Positions 40,825-52,449 are shown, numbered from the stretch's first letter. The stretch: 64,000 nucleotides of DNA from Ovis canadensis (GCF_042477335.2 NC_091263.1:74450501-74514500); one strand, 5' to 3'. Notes: generated by a model not told the origin, from the letters alone. Numbers and translations are program-made.

Positions 40825-40860
40825 GGCTTTAATTGGCTGCGACGCCAATTACTCAAAGCC
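40825..40860. repeat. Imperfect palindrome around two AATTGGC/GCCAATT words
   Basis: 'ggctttaattggc' (40825-40837) and 'gccaattactcaaagcc' (40844-40860) are reverse complements except for four extra bases, separated by the 6-base spacer 'tgcgac'. AT-rich words in GC-rich DNA suggest a candidate conserved element with paired CCAAT/homeodomain-like sites. Confidence 0.6.
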
Positions 40861-40979
40861 CCGAGGGTCTGGGAGCCTGGTGATGGATCCACTGACGGCT
40901 GCTCTGCTCCAGGGGACAGCCTCCTGGGCGGAGGCGCATCAGCGAGCTTTTGCCACTTAACAAGCCATCCCCAACGCGC

Positions 40980-41190
40980 AGGATTCCCGGGCGGGGCAGT
41001 GGGAAAGAACCCTCCTGCCAACGCAGGAAACGCAAGAGACGCGGGTTCAATCCCAGGGTCAGGAGGATCCCCTGGAGGAGGAAAGGGCAGCCCACTGCAG
41101 TATTCCTGTCTGGAGAATCCCACGGACAGAGGTGCCTGGTGGGCTACAGTCCAGGGGGTCCCAGGGAGTCAGACTCAACTGAGAATGAGC
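40980..41190 (+). mobile_element. Bov-tA SINE
   Basis: 'aggattcccgggcggggcag', 'tgggaaagaaccctcctgcc', 'gggttcaatcccagggtcag', 'cagtattcctgtctggagaa', 'acagaggtgcctggtgggct' and 'gagtcagactcaactgagaa'. Confidence 0.93.
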
Positions 41191-42000
41191 TCATGTGCGT
41201 GCCTCACCCCCAAGGACACACAGTGGGGTAACTCAGCAGTGCTCTCTTTCTCGCCGTTCTGAGGGTTGGCGGGACGGTGGAATCGGACAGCCCGCAGGAG
41301 CCTCACCCCCACGCCTGGCCATCTGCTGCGAGGCTGGGGTGGGGGGCATGCCCCCTCCCTCAAAGAGACGGCCACTTCCCTCCACAGCTGGCCTGGGGCA
41401 GCCGGAGGGGCAAGTGCTCTCTAGCCTCTTCTGAAGCTGTGCCTGTTGGTGGCCCATGGCCCAACGCGGGTCACAGGCCTGCCCATGTCCAGGGGCCAGG
41501 CCGAGGAGGGCTAGGAACTCAGGTTGCAGGGTGACCCCAGGGGAGAGGTGCCCTCGGCTGGCCACATCTCTGGGGCTCAGCTGGGCTGGGGAAGACGTGA
41601 CCATCTCACAGCGCTCCGGGGAAGGTGGTGGGATCCCGGGGTGGCACAGAAGAAGGTCCGGGGACAGAGTGGGGTGATGTGGGGCCCCCCGGACTGAGGT
41701 CAGAGACAGCCCGGCCGGTGCCCCTGTGGCTGGCACCCCAGCATCGACACTTCCCAGGCCCCGGCGCCTCGGAATGGCGTCTCAGATGGAGAGACAGGGC
41801 AGGAGCGGGCTGTGTGGCTGCATGGATAGACGTCACGGGTGGGGGCTCCGGATGGCCTGTGGGGGCTGGTCCAGGAGTCTTGTCTTCCACTGGGAAATGC
41901 AGTGACATGCTTAGAGATGCACAGCTGGGTGTGGGGGTGGCTGAGGAGCCCTGTCGCCCCGCCTCCACGCTCGCACGGGTCACAGATGGCAAACCCCACT
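41191..42000. other. GC-rich unique DNA, no gene recognised
   Basis: No named feature. Confidence 0.45.
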
Positions 42001-42168
42001 TTATGGACTGGGGCCCGCCGGGCTCCTCTGTCCATGCAGCTCTCCAGGGCAGAACACTGGAGTGGGTTGCCCTTTCCTCCTCCAGGGGATCTTCCCGACC
42101 CAGGGATCAAAGCCCGGTTTCCTGCACTGAAGGCAGATTCTTTACTGTCTGAGCCACCAGGGAAGGCC
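42001..42168 (-). mobile_element. Bov-tA SINE (antisense), tail-truncated
   Basis: 'ttatggactggggcccgccg', 'agaacactggagtgggttgc', 'ccaggggatcttcccgaccc', 'gcagattctttactgtctga' and 'gccaccagggaaggc'. The extreme BovB-derived tail (…gtgtccgactc…) is missing on the left. Confidence 0.92.
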
Positions 42169-42590
42169 TCAAACCCCCCTTAAAGCATACAATTCCCTGC
42201 TTTCTGCAACCATCGCCAGTAACTAATCCCAGAACATTTTGCCGCGCAGGAGAGAAGCCTGCTGTCAGCGATCACTCCCCGTCCCCTCCCCCAGCCCCAA
42301 ACCACCAGCCTGCTCCCCACCTCGGGGTTCTCCTGCGGACGCGTCCTGCGAGAGGAGAGCCCACCGCGTGACGACACGCTGCTCTCAGGGTCCCTGCCCC
42401 ACGGGGCCTGTCGATGTCATCTCCCACGGCTGAACAACGGTTCAAGGTGTGGACCTGCCGTGCTGCGGCCACCTGCTCATCAGAGATGGGCCCCCGGGTC
42501 ACTTCCACTGTTCCGCTCAGGAGCTCTGTAACGCACCTCTGCCTGGGAAGTCTCCCTAACGCTTCACACCTGATGCCTGTACAGGTGTTC
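42169..42590. other. Unique DNA, no gene recognised
   Basis: No named feature. Confidence 0.45.
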
Positions 42591-42591
42591 A

Positions 42592-43085
42592 TACCCTCTG
42601 TCTACAGACACACCCACACTCACAGCGTGTACATACCCTCTGTCTGCAGAGACACCCACAGCCACAATGTGTCATCTCCTGTCTGCAGAGACACCCACAC
42701 TCACAACGTGTCATACCCTCTGTCTACAGATACACCCACAGCCACAAGGTGTACATACCCTCTGTCTACAGATACGCCCACAGCCACAACGTGTACATAC
42801 TGTCTGTCTACAGATACACCCATGACGTGTACCTACTCTGTCTACAGTTACACCCTAAGTCAGAATGTGTACATACCTTCTGTCTACAGATACACCCACA
42901 CCCGCAATGTGTCATCCCCTCTGTCTGCAGAGACACCCACACCCGCAACGTGTACATACCCTCTGTCTACAGATACAGCCACACGTGTACTTATCCTCTA
43001 TCTATAAACACCCACAATGTGTACACACCCTTGTGTATAAACACCCACAATGTGTACACACCCTCTGACTATAGGTACAGCCACA
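42592..43085. repeat. Minisatellite, ~40-45 bp period, about 11 copies
   Basis: Unit words are 'gtgtacataccctctgtcta', 'cagatacacccaca' and 'gccacaa'. 'ctctgtctacag'-type anchors occur near 42597, 42640, 42718, 42761, 42838, 42878, 42919 and 42961. The last units shorten ('cccacaatgtgtacacaccc'). Multiple frames stay open and encode Tyr/Thr/His-rich repeats; no gene is supported. Confidence 0.95.
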
Positions 43086-44475
43086 CCCACGTATGACCCT
43101 CCATATAACAGACTCAGACACCCTCTGTCTATGACCTCTCCATATAGTCTGGCTTTTCTTTGCCTTGTCCCACAAGGCCCTCAGGTAGACGCACAGCTTA
43201 GTGAGGTTTATGACTACAGGATGGGGGTGGACAGCCTCCGACCAGCCTCCTCCACCTGCTCCAGCTCCCGACCTGAGAGTTCAGCAGGGACCCCCCCGGG
43301 GCAAGGAGGGAGAGGCCTGGAGCACCCCGGGTGGGGCCACAGCAGCCCTCAGGCTGGGGCTTCCAGGGAGGCCACTCTTTGCACCCCCACACCCCTGAGA
43401 CACAGGTGCAGTGAGGCCACTTTACAGATGGGGACGCGGAGACAGGCAGGCCCAGGCTGGCAGGAGGCAGGGCAGCCTCCGCAGAGCCCGCGGCGGGCTC
43501 AGTGCGCAGGCTACAGTGGGCCCTGCCCTTGAAGCAGGATGGCTAACTAACACGCCTGCCTCTCCCTCACCCCAAGGGGAGGAACTCCTGCTTAACCCTC
43601 GGTCAAAGAGACAAGTTAACTGCAGGCTAATAAACAGCCTTCAGCTCACAAAGCAGAGCTCGCAGGGTCCCCTCGCTGGGAACCCACTTCCCGCGTCCAC
43701 CCTCCTGCTGCTCAGGGAGGCCGAGGGGCGTGTGGGGGGAGGGGAGCAGGGGCTGGTCACTGCCCACATGTGGACAGAGGGGCCTGGGAGCCAGTGCCCC
43801 CTGGGGGGGGGGAGCAGATGCGTGCCGGTAACATCATCAACACCAAGGTGAGTCATGATGGGTCATCGAGGGTAAGGGCCAGGCCCCAGGCCCCAGACGC
43901 ACAGGCCGCTGCTCACAGGAGACAGAAGGGCCTCCCTTCAGCCGGGTCAGCTCAGACTCGCCCAGACCAAGGGTCTAGCAGGGGACCCAGGGAGCAGTGG
44001 ACATAGGCTTGGCCCCAAAGTCTGGGCTGTTTCCGAGGAGTCGGGCAGGCGGGCCTGGAAAGTCAGAGGAGAAGCCGCTCCTCCCAGGAGCGCGGTGGGC
44101 ACAGTCTGCCCCCAGCCCCAGCCCCTCCCCGCCTCCCCGGCCAGGCTGGGCCCAGGGCAGCAGGGTGAGAACCGCCCACCCCAGGGTTGTTCTGAACCTG
44201 AGACTCTCGGCCTTTGCCAAAGGTCGCCTGATCAGCAGTCAGGTGCAAACATCACTGCGTGTCCAGTGACACAGCGTCAGAGGCGCTGTCCATCCTGGGC
44301 GGCGTGTGAGGAGGGGGATGTGGGCAGGAACGAGACTCCACGCCTCTGCTCCAGTCAGCCCGGCTGTGCTGCTGGACAAGGACCCAGGGAACAAGCGTTT
44401 CATCCACCAGACGTTCCCTGGGGAGCCGCATGGGCTGGGACGGGGTTCTGACCCTGGAGTTCCAGCCCCCGCCCT
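43086..44475. other. GC-rich unique DNA with a MIR scrap
   Basis: 43400-43460 ('gaggccactttacagatggg', 'gacgcggagacaggcag') is an antisense MIR core. 43530-43660 holds 'aagttaactgcaggctaata', a mildly AT-rich patch. Nothing else was named. Confidence 0.45.
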
Positions 44476-44549
44476 GGAGTGCACCTCGGTCCCTTCAGGA
44501 GGGAAGCCGGCCGCCGGGAGTGCACCTCGGTCCCTGCAGGAGGGAAGCG
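44476..44549. repeat. Two-copy tandem duplication, ~43-bp period
   Basis: 'gagtgcacctcggtccc' followed by 'caggagggaag' occurs at 44476 and 44518. Confidence 0.85.
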
Positions 44550-46095
44550 TCTTCTTCTTTTGTCAATCCTGATTTTGTATTTCCCTTTGAGTCTCCTTCC
44601 ACACACCCTTTATTAATACAGGGATAAAAAAGAAAGAGCTACAGATGGCAGATTGAGTTACACGCCCACTGCCTCCTGCTCCACGTCCTCGGAAGTGACT
44701 GCGGGAGCCCCCTCCGTCTCTCCTCCCTCTTGCTCCCAGTCCTCTGTCTCTTGAACCTAGAACAGCTCTAGGAAACCGTGACAGTGTCGTGAGCTGGGCA
44801 GAGACCTCAGGAGTGCCTGAGAGTCGGAATGCAGGGGGCCTGGATAGAGGAAGGACCCAGTGTGTGCTGGCCACGGTGAAGGGGTCCCGGGGCCCCCTCA
44901 GCTCAAGATGTGGACCCAGGAGTGGGGTCTGAGGACACCAGGGGTGTGCCCCACTGCAGAGCCAGGTCTGAGTGCCTGGCTGGAGCCTGTTCTCACCCCA
45001 CCTCGCAACGCACATACACACACACATCAGGAAGGGAGGTGGCCGATGGCCAGGGGAGGGCCATCAGATGACAGCTGGTCAGGGGGTCGAAGGGCAGGCC
45101 ACAAGGCAGACCCCGAAAGACGCGATGGACAGAAGCCGCATCTACAAGCCGGTAGGTCGGGTCCAGATACGAGCTTCCAGTGAGACCAGTGAAGCCGGCA
45201 GGGAAGCCTCACCTGCCCGGGGGCTTGGCAATCACCCCGGAGTCCAGACACCATGGAGCTTAGAGGACCGCACTGAGCAGGGGAGGGGGCGGGACGCCTG
45301 CGCACAGAGGGCCTGACTGGAGGCCGGAACACAGCTGTGGGGGGAGAATTCTGTAGACAGGCAGGGTGGCCAGCGGGCGGGGTTGGAGGGGGCCTGGGGG
45401 CAGGGAGATGGGGCTGCTGGAGGGCACCCTGGGAGCTGGGAGATGGGGCTGCAGGAAGGACCTGGATGGACGTCTCTCTCTGGGGACAGCAGTGGACTTG
45501 GATTTACCAGGTTATCTGTGACTACGCACAGCAAGAGCACATGTTCCGAGCAGCCAGGGGAAGTGCCCGGAGTGGCTACAGCTGTGCCTTCCCCTCTGGG
45601 TGTCTGCACCCCTTTCCTCAGTGGAAACAGCACCACTGGCAATGGGAACTCTTCCTTGCCCGCTCCACGTGGTCCTGGTGAGCCTGCCAGTCAGCGTCAA
45701 CACCCCTCTCCACCAGCACTCACGTGTGTGTGAACACACACACAGTCAATGGGACAGTCCAAGCCCTTGGCTGGAAAACAAATGACAATCGTGACTTGGT
45801 GCATGACTGACCCTGTCGCTGGGGTGCCAAGTAGCCCCAGCACTTCCCTCAGGGGAGAGCATGTGCCCACAGGGAGCTGGGCATCTGGGGTGGCCCGTGG
45901 CTATTCTCCTGATGCTCATGAACTTCCTGTCCAGAGAACACAGCCACACAGGGCCAGGCAGAGACACGAGCGGCAGGGAGATGAAAAGACATCTGGGTCT
46001 CAGGGGAGGCCCTGGAGCCACTGTGTTGAAGATGGATCCTTTGCAAAGGGTCTGGTGTGTGAGGAAAACCACTCTGATCGGGCGGCCCTGTGGCT
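44550..46095. other. Unique DNA, no gene recognised
   Basis: Short local duplication at about 45400-45450 ('gggagatggggctgc' twice). No gene or interspersed repeat was named. Confidence 0.45.
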
Positions 46096-46099
46096 GGCA

Positions 46100-46890
46100 C
46101 CACCCTAATTTATGTGGGATATTTGAAAATCGTGCTTCAGTTTTGCGTCATGTCATATCTTGAATGGTTTTCTGGATTTTCTTCTTGAAAAGTTTAGGTC
46201 AGTGTTTCTATGACACAAAGATTTGTATTCGAGCTTTTCCTCTCCAGTATTTATAGGTTGTGTCTTTTTTTCTGTCTTGTCCCTGTGTCTACAGTCCCCA
46301 GGATAACGCTGAGTAATAATTTTGATAGTGGGCGTCTTTGATTGGTTTCTGCTGTCCATTCATTCAGTATTTACTCAACATTTGCTCTGGGATGGAAATC
46401 CTTCTGGGCCCAGGAACCACAGATGTGACCAGTGGATAGAGTCCGTCAGAAAGTTGTGAGGAGACAGGAGCAGGAAGTGAAAGCAGGTATCAGAGAGACT
46501 GGACACAGGTCTACCCCAGAGAATGGGAGAGTGCTCCCTGGAGGAAACACCGCGTCTCTCATCACGAGATCTGATCTTTGCTCTTTGGCTTCTGATAGAC
46601 ATTATGTCAAAGGAGAGAGAGTTCCTTTTATTTGTTGTTTTCTGAAAGCTATTTTGGAAAAACCAAGGACGGATGTTGAATACCATGAAACTCCTTTTCA
46701 GTCCTGAGGATATAAGCAAAGCTTCTCTCTGTTGGACCACCGATGTCGTGAGTAGCTCCAAGGGCCGTGCTATTGAACCAGCCTTGCATTCCTCTGCTCT
46801 CATCTAGCGTCAGCATTTTCTTCTCTTCCTGGCCTAACAGATCTGTTCTGTGGATATTTTCTTCAGGGTTGTTGTCTTCTTTTTCTAAGT
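46100..46890 (-). mobile_element. Antisense L1 fragment with an older-style insert
   Basis: 'ctctccagtatttataggtt', 'ttttgatagtgggcgtcttt', 'ggatgttgaataccatgaaa' and 'attgaaccagccttgcattc' are antisense L1 ORF2 words in order. Between them, about 46355-46480 ('attcattcagtatttactca', 'accacagatgtgaccagtgg') looks like a different ancient element, perhaps L2-type. No open ORF2. Confidence 0.7.
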
Positions 46891-47685
46891 AAACATTAGT
46901 TTGCGGGGCGTGTCTTGTGTTATGGAAAGGGGTTGCTCTGGCCCCTGGATCTCCGTACTCTGAAATGGTTCCTGCCCGGACTCGCTGGGTGTCCTGGTGC
47001 ACATCGCTGCTTCCCTCTCTGTTCTGAGAGGATCTGTTTTCGGACTGTCTCTCTCTCCCCCATATGGCTGCCTCTGTTCTGCTTCTGATGTGTGATACAT
47101 TTCTCCTCCCGACACCAGGCAGATGGGTGTGTTATAAAACTGCATGAAGGTTTAAAAAAATGGAAGAGGAAGTCACAGTATCTCCTGTAAATAACCCAGC
47201 AAGAGACATCCCCGCCATGCAGACCCTCTGCCCTCTGCCCACACCCTGCTCGCCTGCAGCCCTCTTCTCCTCGACCCTCAGCCCCACCCCCCAAGCTCAT
47301 CAGACAGGCAGGCTCAGCTCCCCTCTTTTCAGACCCGATCCACCTTTGCAGATTCAGAGACCCAGCATGTGCTCTGCTAAATGGGGGCCACTGTCTCTGG
47401 ATCCTCATTCTTAAACACATTCTTTTTTCCATGAAAAAAGGGCACAAGAAACAAACCATTTATCTGCTCCCTACTTTTGGGTTGTGCCTCATAACCTGGG
47501 AAGCAGAAGGGCCCATAGTCACTCGGCTTGGACTGAACAGTGGGTTGGTCAGCTTCTCCAACTCCTACCTGTTCACTTTACAGCAAAGGCAGGGGCTGGG
47601 AGGCGGCAGGGGGCTGTGCCCTAATGCCCCTGAGCACTGGCGGTCCCCACTGACCCTCACAAACAATGCGGCCCTGAACTGTCTT
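46891..47685. other. Unassigned DNA between L1 fragments
   Basis: Moderate GC. It may include highly diverged repeat, but I cannot assign it. A short AT-rich patch lies at 47400-47450. No exon is recognised; the antisense 179-codon frame over 46920-47459 has no domain I know. Confidence 0.4.
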
Positions 47686-47689
47686 ACGG

Positions 47690-48160
47690 TTTACTGCTCT
47701 GGGGGGCATAAGGATGCCTCCCAGCTGGGTATAGATCGAGGAATGGAGCTGCTTGGTCAGCGGCAGCATGCGGGCTCAGCTTAAACAGAACCCCAAATCC
47801 ATTTTCCAAGGTGGCAGCACCCGTCGACCCACGCCCAGCACAGTGGGTGCCAGGACTCGCGATGCCTGGCACTGCGCAGTCCCTTCCGTCATAACCGTCC
47901 TGAAAGGCCGGCAGCGGTAGCTCGCTGGGACTGTAATGGGCATTTCTCTGACAATGGAGCTGAGCACCTTCTCGGGGGTTCACTGGCCAACGACACGTCC
48001 TGTGCGTGAAGCTCTGCCCCGGTCTGGCCCAGTTTTCTGTTGAGTCGTGTGTCCCTTATTGCTTTGAAGCAGTTCCTTCTGTCCTGGATGTGGGTCCTTC
48101 ACTCGATGTGTGTGTTGATTTATTGACCTATTATTTACTGGCTTGTACGCTAGTTCTCTG
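47690..48160 (-). mobile_element. Antisense L1 fragment
   Basis: 'cccaaatccattttccaagg', 'tggcagcacccgtcgaccca', 'tgggactgtaatgggcattt', 'ctgacaatggagctgagca' and 'ttattgctttgaagcagttc' are diverged antisense L1 3' end words in order (gttttccaaagtggctgcacc ... tttgcatttccctgatg ... gttgagca). Confidence 0.65.
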
Positions 48161-48164
48161 TCTT

Positions 48165-48275
48165 CCACACTAAATGGTAACACCAGCAGGGACTTCTTCT
48201 GATGTTCAGGCTTTATTCTCAGGGCCTAGAACAGTGTCTGGCACACAGTGAGTGCTCACCACACATGAGCTACAC
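48165..48275 (+). mobile_element. L2 LINE 3' end (sense)
   Basis: 'acaccagcagggacttcttc', 'ctcagggcctagaacagtgt', 'ctggcacacagtgagtgctc' match the L2 3' end order (gggcagggaccttgtc, gtgcctagaacagtgcctgg, cacatagtaggcgctc). Confidence 0.8.
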
Positions 48276-48328
48276 TCTCATTGCTGCTCCGGGACAGAGG
48301 CTTATCACTGGGGTCCTTTGAATCCAGG

Positions 48329-48552
48329 CTCGTGTGTGCTGAGTCACTTCAGTCGTGTCTGATTCTGTGCGACCCCATGGACTGTGGCCCGCCGGGCTCC
48401 TCTGTCCAGGGGATTCTCCAGGTAAGAATACTGGAGTGGGTTGCCATTTCCTCCTCCAGGGGATCTTCCTGACCCAGGGAGCGAAATCCCTCTCTTAAGC
48501 CTCCTGCATTGGCGGGTGGGTTCTTTACCAGCAGCGCCACGTGGGACACCCC
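48329..48552 (-). mobile_element. Bov-tA SINE with 10-bp target-site duplication (antisense)
   Basis: 'gctgagtcacttcagtcgtg', 'gcgaccccatggactgtggc', 'gaatactggagtgggttgcc', 'gtgggttctttaccagcagc'. 'tgaatccagg' (48319-48328) and 'tgagtccagg' (48553-48562) flank it with one mismatch. Confidence 0.95.
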
Positions 48553-48562
48553 TGAGTCCAGG

Positions 48563-49676
48563 TATACCCCTCTTTAAAATGCAAACCTATCAGTCATCTA
48601 CACTTTAGCACAAATAAACACACACATATTTCCCCTTTAAATGTGCTTTTCCTTGGTGACCTTTTGCAGGCGAGGGCACTGAGTCTCAGGGAACCTGCTT
48701 TTTTGTGTGTGCCAGACTCTGGCTTGAATCTGGAGGTACAAAGATGAACAAAACTGGTTTTGTAGCCATTTTGGGGACAAGTGAGACCAGCATGGAACTC
48801 AGGACCCGTCTTAAACCTCACATTCTCTCTGTTCAGATGACAATGAAGAGGAGCAGCAGGGCTTTCCTGGGGGAATCTCCAGCGTGTTTGCAGGCTCTGG
48901 GTTCAGTGCTGGGGAGAGATCAATGGTTGGCCACCATGTTAGGGTTCTCTTGTCCTGCTCCATGCAACAAGCCCATCATGGACCAAAGAGGCTGCTCTCC
49001 CTCCAGCAATCGCACCTTCATTTCAATGAGAAGGAGGGAAGAAGGGCAAGGAAATGTCACCTCTCCAACCACAAGACACTTCTACGGACGTCTCGGGCTT
49101 CTGCCCACACCCGGCTTGGAAGGGCCTTCGTCATGCAGCCCCTGTAGCATCCACGTGGCCGTGTGCCCCGCTGAGAAGGAGGGGTCAAGGACAGCGATGC
49201 CGAGGCCTGGCGCCTCTCCTGAGGCCTGTGGTCATTGGTCACTGGGTGGCGACCTGATGGACGCAGCCCTCCCCAAGTGGAGAGTGGGGGTCCCTGTGTG
49301 CATCGTGGACCCCAAGTCCAGCAGAGGTCAGCAGACAGTCGGTGGGTCAGCATGACGAGAGCGAGGAGGGGGGACGCTCGTCCTGGACGCCCCACTTGCT
49401 TCTGCTCTTCCAGCTCCCCCCCCCACCCCATGCCTCATCTCTTCTGACCACCAGAGAAGGCTCTGGGGGCTCCCTGGGCTGGGGGCTGCCTGCTTGGGCT
49501 GCTCTGGGAGTGAAGGCAGAGGCCAGCCACCCCACCCCCTACGCGCCGCTGGCGCGCAGGACTGTGAGGGGCCTGACGTGCGCCGCTGGCAAGGGCAGGC
49601 CCTGGGATTGGAGCCGACAGGTTCGTGCGCAGAGGCCCGAGCCCCAGACACAGCAGCCTAATTGGCAGCAAGCCTG
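48563..49676. other. Unique DNA, no gene recognised
   Basis: Intermediate GC; no exon or interspersed repeat was named. The frame at 48705-49355 (216 codons, +) has no recognised domain; I left it unannotated because it lacks flanking splice or promoter evidence. Confidence 0.45.
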
Positions 49677-49677
49677 T

Positions 49678-49770
49678 CAGTGGTTCTCGGGCGCAGTTCA
49701 GCCCGTGAGTCACCTGGGAACTTGTTAAAAATACAGGACTTCTGAGTCAGGAGGTTCTGGGTGATATATT
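49678..49770 (+). mobile_element. MER5A-type hAT DNA-transposon fragment
   Basis: It begins with the terminal-inverted-repeat word 'cagtggttctcgg', followed by 'gagtcacctgggaacttgtt', 'aaaaatacaggacttctgag' and 'tcaggaggttctgggtg'. This is the MER5A order: left end, 'atcacctgggaacttgtt', 'agaaatgcaaattctc', 'aatcagaaactctggg'. The right end is missing. Confidence 0.8.
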
Positions 49771-50930
49771 TGGTTGCAAGTGACAGGGAGCCCACTAGCT
49801 CAGGCAGAAGGGGGGCTGATCGTGAGGTCCCGGGGTTCCTTGTGCAGCAGCATTGAGAAGGTGGACGTGGGGGGACCCTGAGCTGGGGGGGGGCACTGCC
49901 TTGAGGCTCCCCCCTCCCCAATTGCTGTCCCTGGGGTGTGTCCCAGCCCCTGTGGAATGGGGGCCGGGGGCATGGGCTCTGCTGGTAGCTGGCACCTTCC
50001 ACACAGAAGCACCCGGGACACACCTGCCCTGATCTCAAGGCCTGGGCCGCTGCCCTCAGGGGAGACACGATGCTTCTGGGGGTCCGGCCATGGGCACGAG
50101 CCATGCAGAGGGAGGGGCGTGTGGAGACGTGTGGGGGTCAGTCACCCAGCAGCTCAGGGGTGGGGAGGGGTCCTCTGGCCAGTGGGGGGGGGCCCAGGGC
50201 TCTGACGGGGGTCACGGAGGCTGGGTCCAGGCCCTGCACCTGGGCTGGGGGCCTGGGGAATGGGGTGGGGCTGCTGCAGGATTCCTAAGGCAGGACCTGC
50301 AGGATCAGCCGCCCCTCTCAGCCTCCAGGGCTGCCGGCCGCCCCCACGGGCGCCCCTGACGGTGGACGGCAGCTCACTGGGGCCCAGCATGCAGATCGCC
50401 AGGCAAGCTCCGCTCCAGGTGGGCAGCTCCCGGCAGGAACCGCCTTCAGGAACCACCTTTTCTGTCGATTCAGCAAAGCTATACTGTAACTGACTTTTAA
50501 ACCAGAGCCGCCGCCCCCCCGCCCCCGCCCCCAAGCTCTGGCCCAAGCGCACCTTTCAGATTTCTCATTCCAGCAGGAGCAGCAGGCTGGATCCGTCCGG
50601 TAGCAGATGGAGGTGGTTCCCAAGACGTCAAACCCAAAGATTGGTATAAAGACACCTATATTTCTGTCTTGCTCTGGAATCTCGGTGGAGTCCCTGTGCT
50701 GGGCCCACAGGGTGGCGGGTCCCCAGCCCCTCCTGCCCTTCGCATTCCCTGCCGCTGGTCCTGCTGGCCTCTGAGCTTGTGCGGCGTCCAGCTGCGACTC
50801 TGCCGAGAAGCTGTGACCGTGACTTTGTCAGATGTCACTGCCTTCAATCGGACGCCTCTCGTGCAGCTGTTCACCCATTTTACAGCTGAGGCCCAGCTGC
50901 CTGACGACCTCAGCAGCGTACGTGCTGTGG
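49771..50930. other. GC-rich unique DNA, no gene recognised
   Basis: 49771-49815 ('tggttgcaagtgacagggag') resembles an old interspersed repeat end. Otherwise unassigned. Confidence 0.45.
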
Positions 50931-50931
50931 T

Positions 50932-51132
50932 TAGTCCCTTCAGCTGTGTCCGGCTCTTTGCGACCCCATGGACTGTAGCCCAGTGGGCTCCTCTGCTCAT
51001 GGGATTGCCCAGGCAAGAATACGGGAGTGGGTTGCCATTTCCTTCTCCAGGGGACCTTCCAACCCAGGGACTGAACCCAGGTCTCCTGTGTCTGCTGCAC
51101 TGCAGGCAGACTCTTCAGCAGCTGAGCCACGG
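50932..51132 (-). mobile_element. Bov-tA SINE (antisense)
   Basis: 'tagtcccttcagctgtgtcc', 'tttgcgaccccatggactgt', 'aagaatacgggagtgggttg', 'ggcagactcttcagcagctg', 'agccacggcgg'. Confidence 0.94.
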
Positions 51133-51730
51133 CGGCAGAGCTGGTGTTTGGATCGAGGTTGTCTGTCCTGCTCCATTTGAGCGTGACTCTGGTGGTACCC
51201 TTGCCCTCTTCCCTCTGCCCTCTGGCCCCAGTATCTTTACTTCTTTAGTCCCTTCCGACTGACAGTGTCCTGTGGTCGGGCTCATGCAGTTATTGAGAGA
51301 CTGGAGTTCTTAGGCTTGAGTGAGGCGAGGGGTCTTATGTGATGGAAGGGCATGGGCAGACAGCTGCCCGAGGTCCCCAGCCCCTCCCATGTGGCTGTGA
51401 CTCAGCCCTGATCTGACCCCTTCCCAGCCCCAAGGGTTCCAGGACCCTCCCCAGAGACCCTGTGGAGACGGGCCGGCTGTGCCCCTCAAGGGTGCTCCTG
51501 GTCGACCCTTCCCTGTGTCTGCCACGGGGTCTAGAACTCCACCCTCGGCATCTGAGCAAAACCACTCGCAGTTTTAGGACGGCACCAGGGCCAGAGAGGC
51601 ACAGGTGACTGTGGTGAGGGACAGGCCCCAGGCCAGGTTGCAAAGAAGCTCTAACAAAGGCCAGAGGGGCAGCCGTTGAGGGAAGCAGGGAGCTGCCTCC
51701 TGGAGGCAAGGGGGCTGGTGGGGAGAAGCA
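51133..51730. other. Unique DNA, no gene recognised
   Basis: No named feature. Confidence 0.45.
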
Positions 51731-51734
51731 GGAA

Positions 51735-51957
51735 CAGGGGGAGGAGGGGGAGGGGAGGAGGGGAAGGAAGAGGGGAAGGGAGGAGGGGGAAAGAAAGGAA
51801 GGGGGAGGAGGGGGAGGAGAGGAGGTGGGAGGAAGAGGGGGAGGGAGGAGGGGGAAAGAAAGGAAGGGGGAAGGAGGGGGAGGGGAGGGAGGGGAATGGG
51901 AGGAGGGGGAGGGAGCGGGGGAAGAGGGGGGGTGGAGGAGGGGGCGGGGAAGGAGGC
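51735..51957. repeat. Homopurine (GGGGA/GGA/GAA) tract, ~220 bp
   Basis: Almost pure G/A on the + strand with repeated 'gaggaggggaaggaagaggg' and 'ggaggagggggaaagaaagg' motifs, the latter occurring twice. Extended homopurine tracts with mirror symmetry can adopt triplex (H-DNA) and are often polymorphic. The 403-codon minus frame through it encodes Ser/Pro/Leu-rich low-complexity peptide and is not a gene. Confidence 0.95.
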
Positions 51958-52430
51958 GAGAAGACACCCCGGCTGGAGCTGGCAGGGCCCTGGGGGGCCC
52001 GTGATGCAGGCCCAGGCTGCCGCGCCTCCTGCTCCTCCACCAGCCTGTCACCTCACCTCCCAAGTCTGAGCCCCGTTTTATCCTCCTTCCAGCCCCCCAC
52101 CCCCTGCCTGCCCCGCGCCTCCATCCCTCCTGTCTGCTCCTTTCCCCCTCTCTCCCCACACGTCTCTCTCGACATCTCCCCGAGTGTCTGTCTGCCTCTG
52201 TCTCTCCCTGAGTGTCCGTCTGCCTCCATCGTGCCGCCTGAAGCCCTGGCATCTCTGGTCCCCAGGTCTCCCTGTGTCTTTGTCTCTCTGTTTCTGTCTG
52301 TCTAGCTCCATCTCCCCGTGTGTGCGTATGTCTGTCCATCCTTCCATGGGTCTCAGGCAACTGCAAACACCCCCGTGTCCCACTTGATGTGCAGCTCTGA
52401 GATTCCCTTTGAATACTGCAGCAGCGAGTT
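51958..52430. other. Pyrimidine-rich unique DNA
   Basis: 'tgtctgcctctgtctctccc'-type CT-rich sequence continues to about 52300. No gene. Confidence 0.5.
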
Positions 52431-52433
52431 GAT

Positions 52434-52449
52434 GGTTGCCAAGGGAACA
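52434..52449. promoter_or_regulatory. RFX X-box-like site
   Basis: 'ggttgccaagggaaca' matches the X-box GTTGCC-nn-GGnAAC at the fixed positions. A related word, 'ggttgccatggggat', lies at 52914-52928. Confidence 0.35.
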
